Assembly (NCBI RefSeq): GCF_902825325.1
Contig: NZ_CADEAR010000003.1
Coordinates: forward strand, 124,001-188,000
DNA from: Brucella tritici
GTDB taxonomy: Bacteria; Pseudomonadota; Alphaproteobacteria; Rhizobiales; Rhizobiaceae
Direction of reading: 5' to 3'
Length of the DNA: 64,000 nucleotides
Made by a program: the position numbers and the translations under genes. The notes beneath the pieces are model-generated. The model had not been told where the DNA came from, searched no databases, and saw only the letters and a program-made list of their open reading frames with translations. Positions 63,914 through 64,000 of the stretch are shown piece after piece; position 1 is the stretch's first letter, and every line of letters starts with the position of its first letter.

Positions 63914-64000
63914 TTATTTCTTCTTCATCGCTTCCAGAAGGGCTGCACCGAAGCCGCCGGTTGACGGCTGTTCCTGTTTGCGCGGAGCGAAGTTTTGCTT
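63914..64000 (-). CDS. C-terminal end of an unidentified protein (partial)
   Basis: Minus-strand frame of 28 codons ending in TAA (63914-63916), running off the window edge. The tail is basic and low-complexity (A-P-R-K-Q-E-Q-P-S-T-G-G-F-G-A-A-L-L-E-A-M-K-K-K is split here only for reference). Such a tail occurs at the end of RNA-binding proteins such as Tex, but there is too little sequence to name it. Convergent with the ABC ATPase across the long palindrome. Confidence 0.55.
   Translation of the reverse strand, partial: KQNFAPRKQEQPSTGGFGAALLEAMKKK

Noticed and set aside
1-64000. CRISPR array, phage, IS element, tRNA or rRNA
   Set aside because: No regularly spaced direct repeats, transposase or integrase genes, or tRNA/rRNA-like stretches were seen; repeats present are dispersed palindromes.

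Overview
The window looks like chromosomal DNA of a Brucella/Ochrobactrum-type alphaproteobacterium (Hyphomicrobiales). The best marker is 7714-9276, which I recognise from memory as the D-aminopeptidase (Dap) described from Ochrobactrum anthropi, with its S62/K65 catalytic pair. Supporting signs are rhizobial-type palindromic repeats, AapJ- and YtfQ-type transport, a hut locus with HutC, DUF1338/HglS and DUF4142 proteins. The DNA is moderately GC-rich, densely packed with metabolic genes, and shows no phage, IS, CRISPR, rRNA or tRNA signal. Ochrobactrum is now often placed in Brucella; species and replicon cannot be decided from the sequence alone.

Layout, left to right. 1-1.5 kb: end of a class III aminotransferase and an orphan AapJ-like amino-acid binding protein. 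1.5-6.5 kb: RpiR regulator, MFS carrier, Asp/Glu-racemase-fold protein without the usual cysteines, and a ThDP enzyme (function unknown). 6.9-9.7 kb: DUF72, dap and OsmC. 9.7-19.3 kb: a sugar module with a YtfQRT/YjfF-type ABC importer plus a GntR regulator, divergent from an AraD1/GguC-like protein, a Gfo/Idh sugar dehydrogenase and an IlvD/Edd dehydratase. 19.4-23.0 kb: D-amino-acid-transaminase-like enzyme and a NitT/TauT-type ABC importer. 23.1-31.3 kb: a complete histidine-degradation locus (hutD-U-G-H-I, divergent hutF-hutC). 31.3-33.0 kb: cupredoxin, DUF4142 and an ECF sigma factor.

33.1-40.6 kb: omega-amino-acid:pyruvate aminotransferase with a divergent XRE-cupin regulator, dadA-alr with a divergent Lrp-type regulator, an outer-membrane barrel and lldD. 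40.8-43.4 kb: an FdhF/YdeP-type molybdoprotein translationally coupled to a small winged-helix-like protein. 43.6-49.0 kb: an RND efflux operon with two adaptors. 49.0-52.7 kb: amino-sugar operon (GntR regulator, NagB-II-type deaminase, NagA, UPF0309 SIS protein). 53.0-53.9 kb: purU, flanked by two related palindromic elements. 54.1-59.6 kb: L-pipecolate/lysine catabolism (amaB, hglS, LysR regulator, amaA). 59.6-63.7 kb: a structured non-coding stretch and a binding-protein/fused-permease/ATPase importer. The right edge holds a long palindrome and the last codons of a minus-strand gene.

Taken together the window is a catabolic region for amino acids (histidine, D- and L-alanine, lysine/pipecolate, D-amino-acid peptides), sugars and amino sugars, each small operon sitting beside its own regulator. 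A recurring theme is D-amino-acid chemistry (Dap, the D-transaminase-like enzyme, DadA, Alr). A second theme is short palindromic elements placed inside operons, between co-directional genes.
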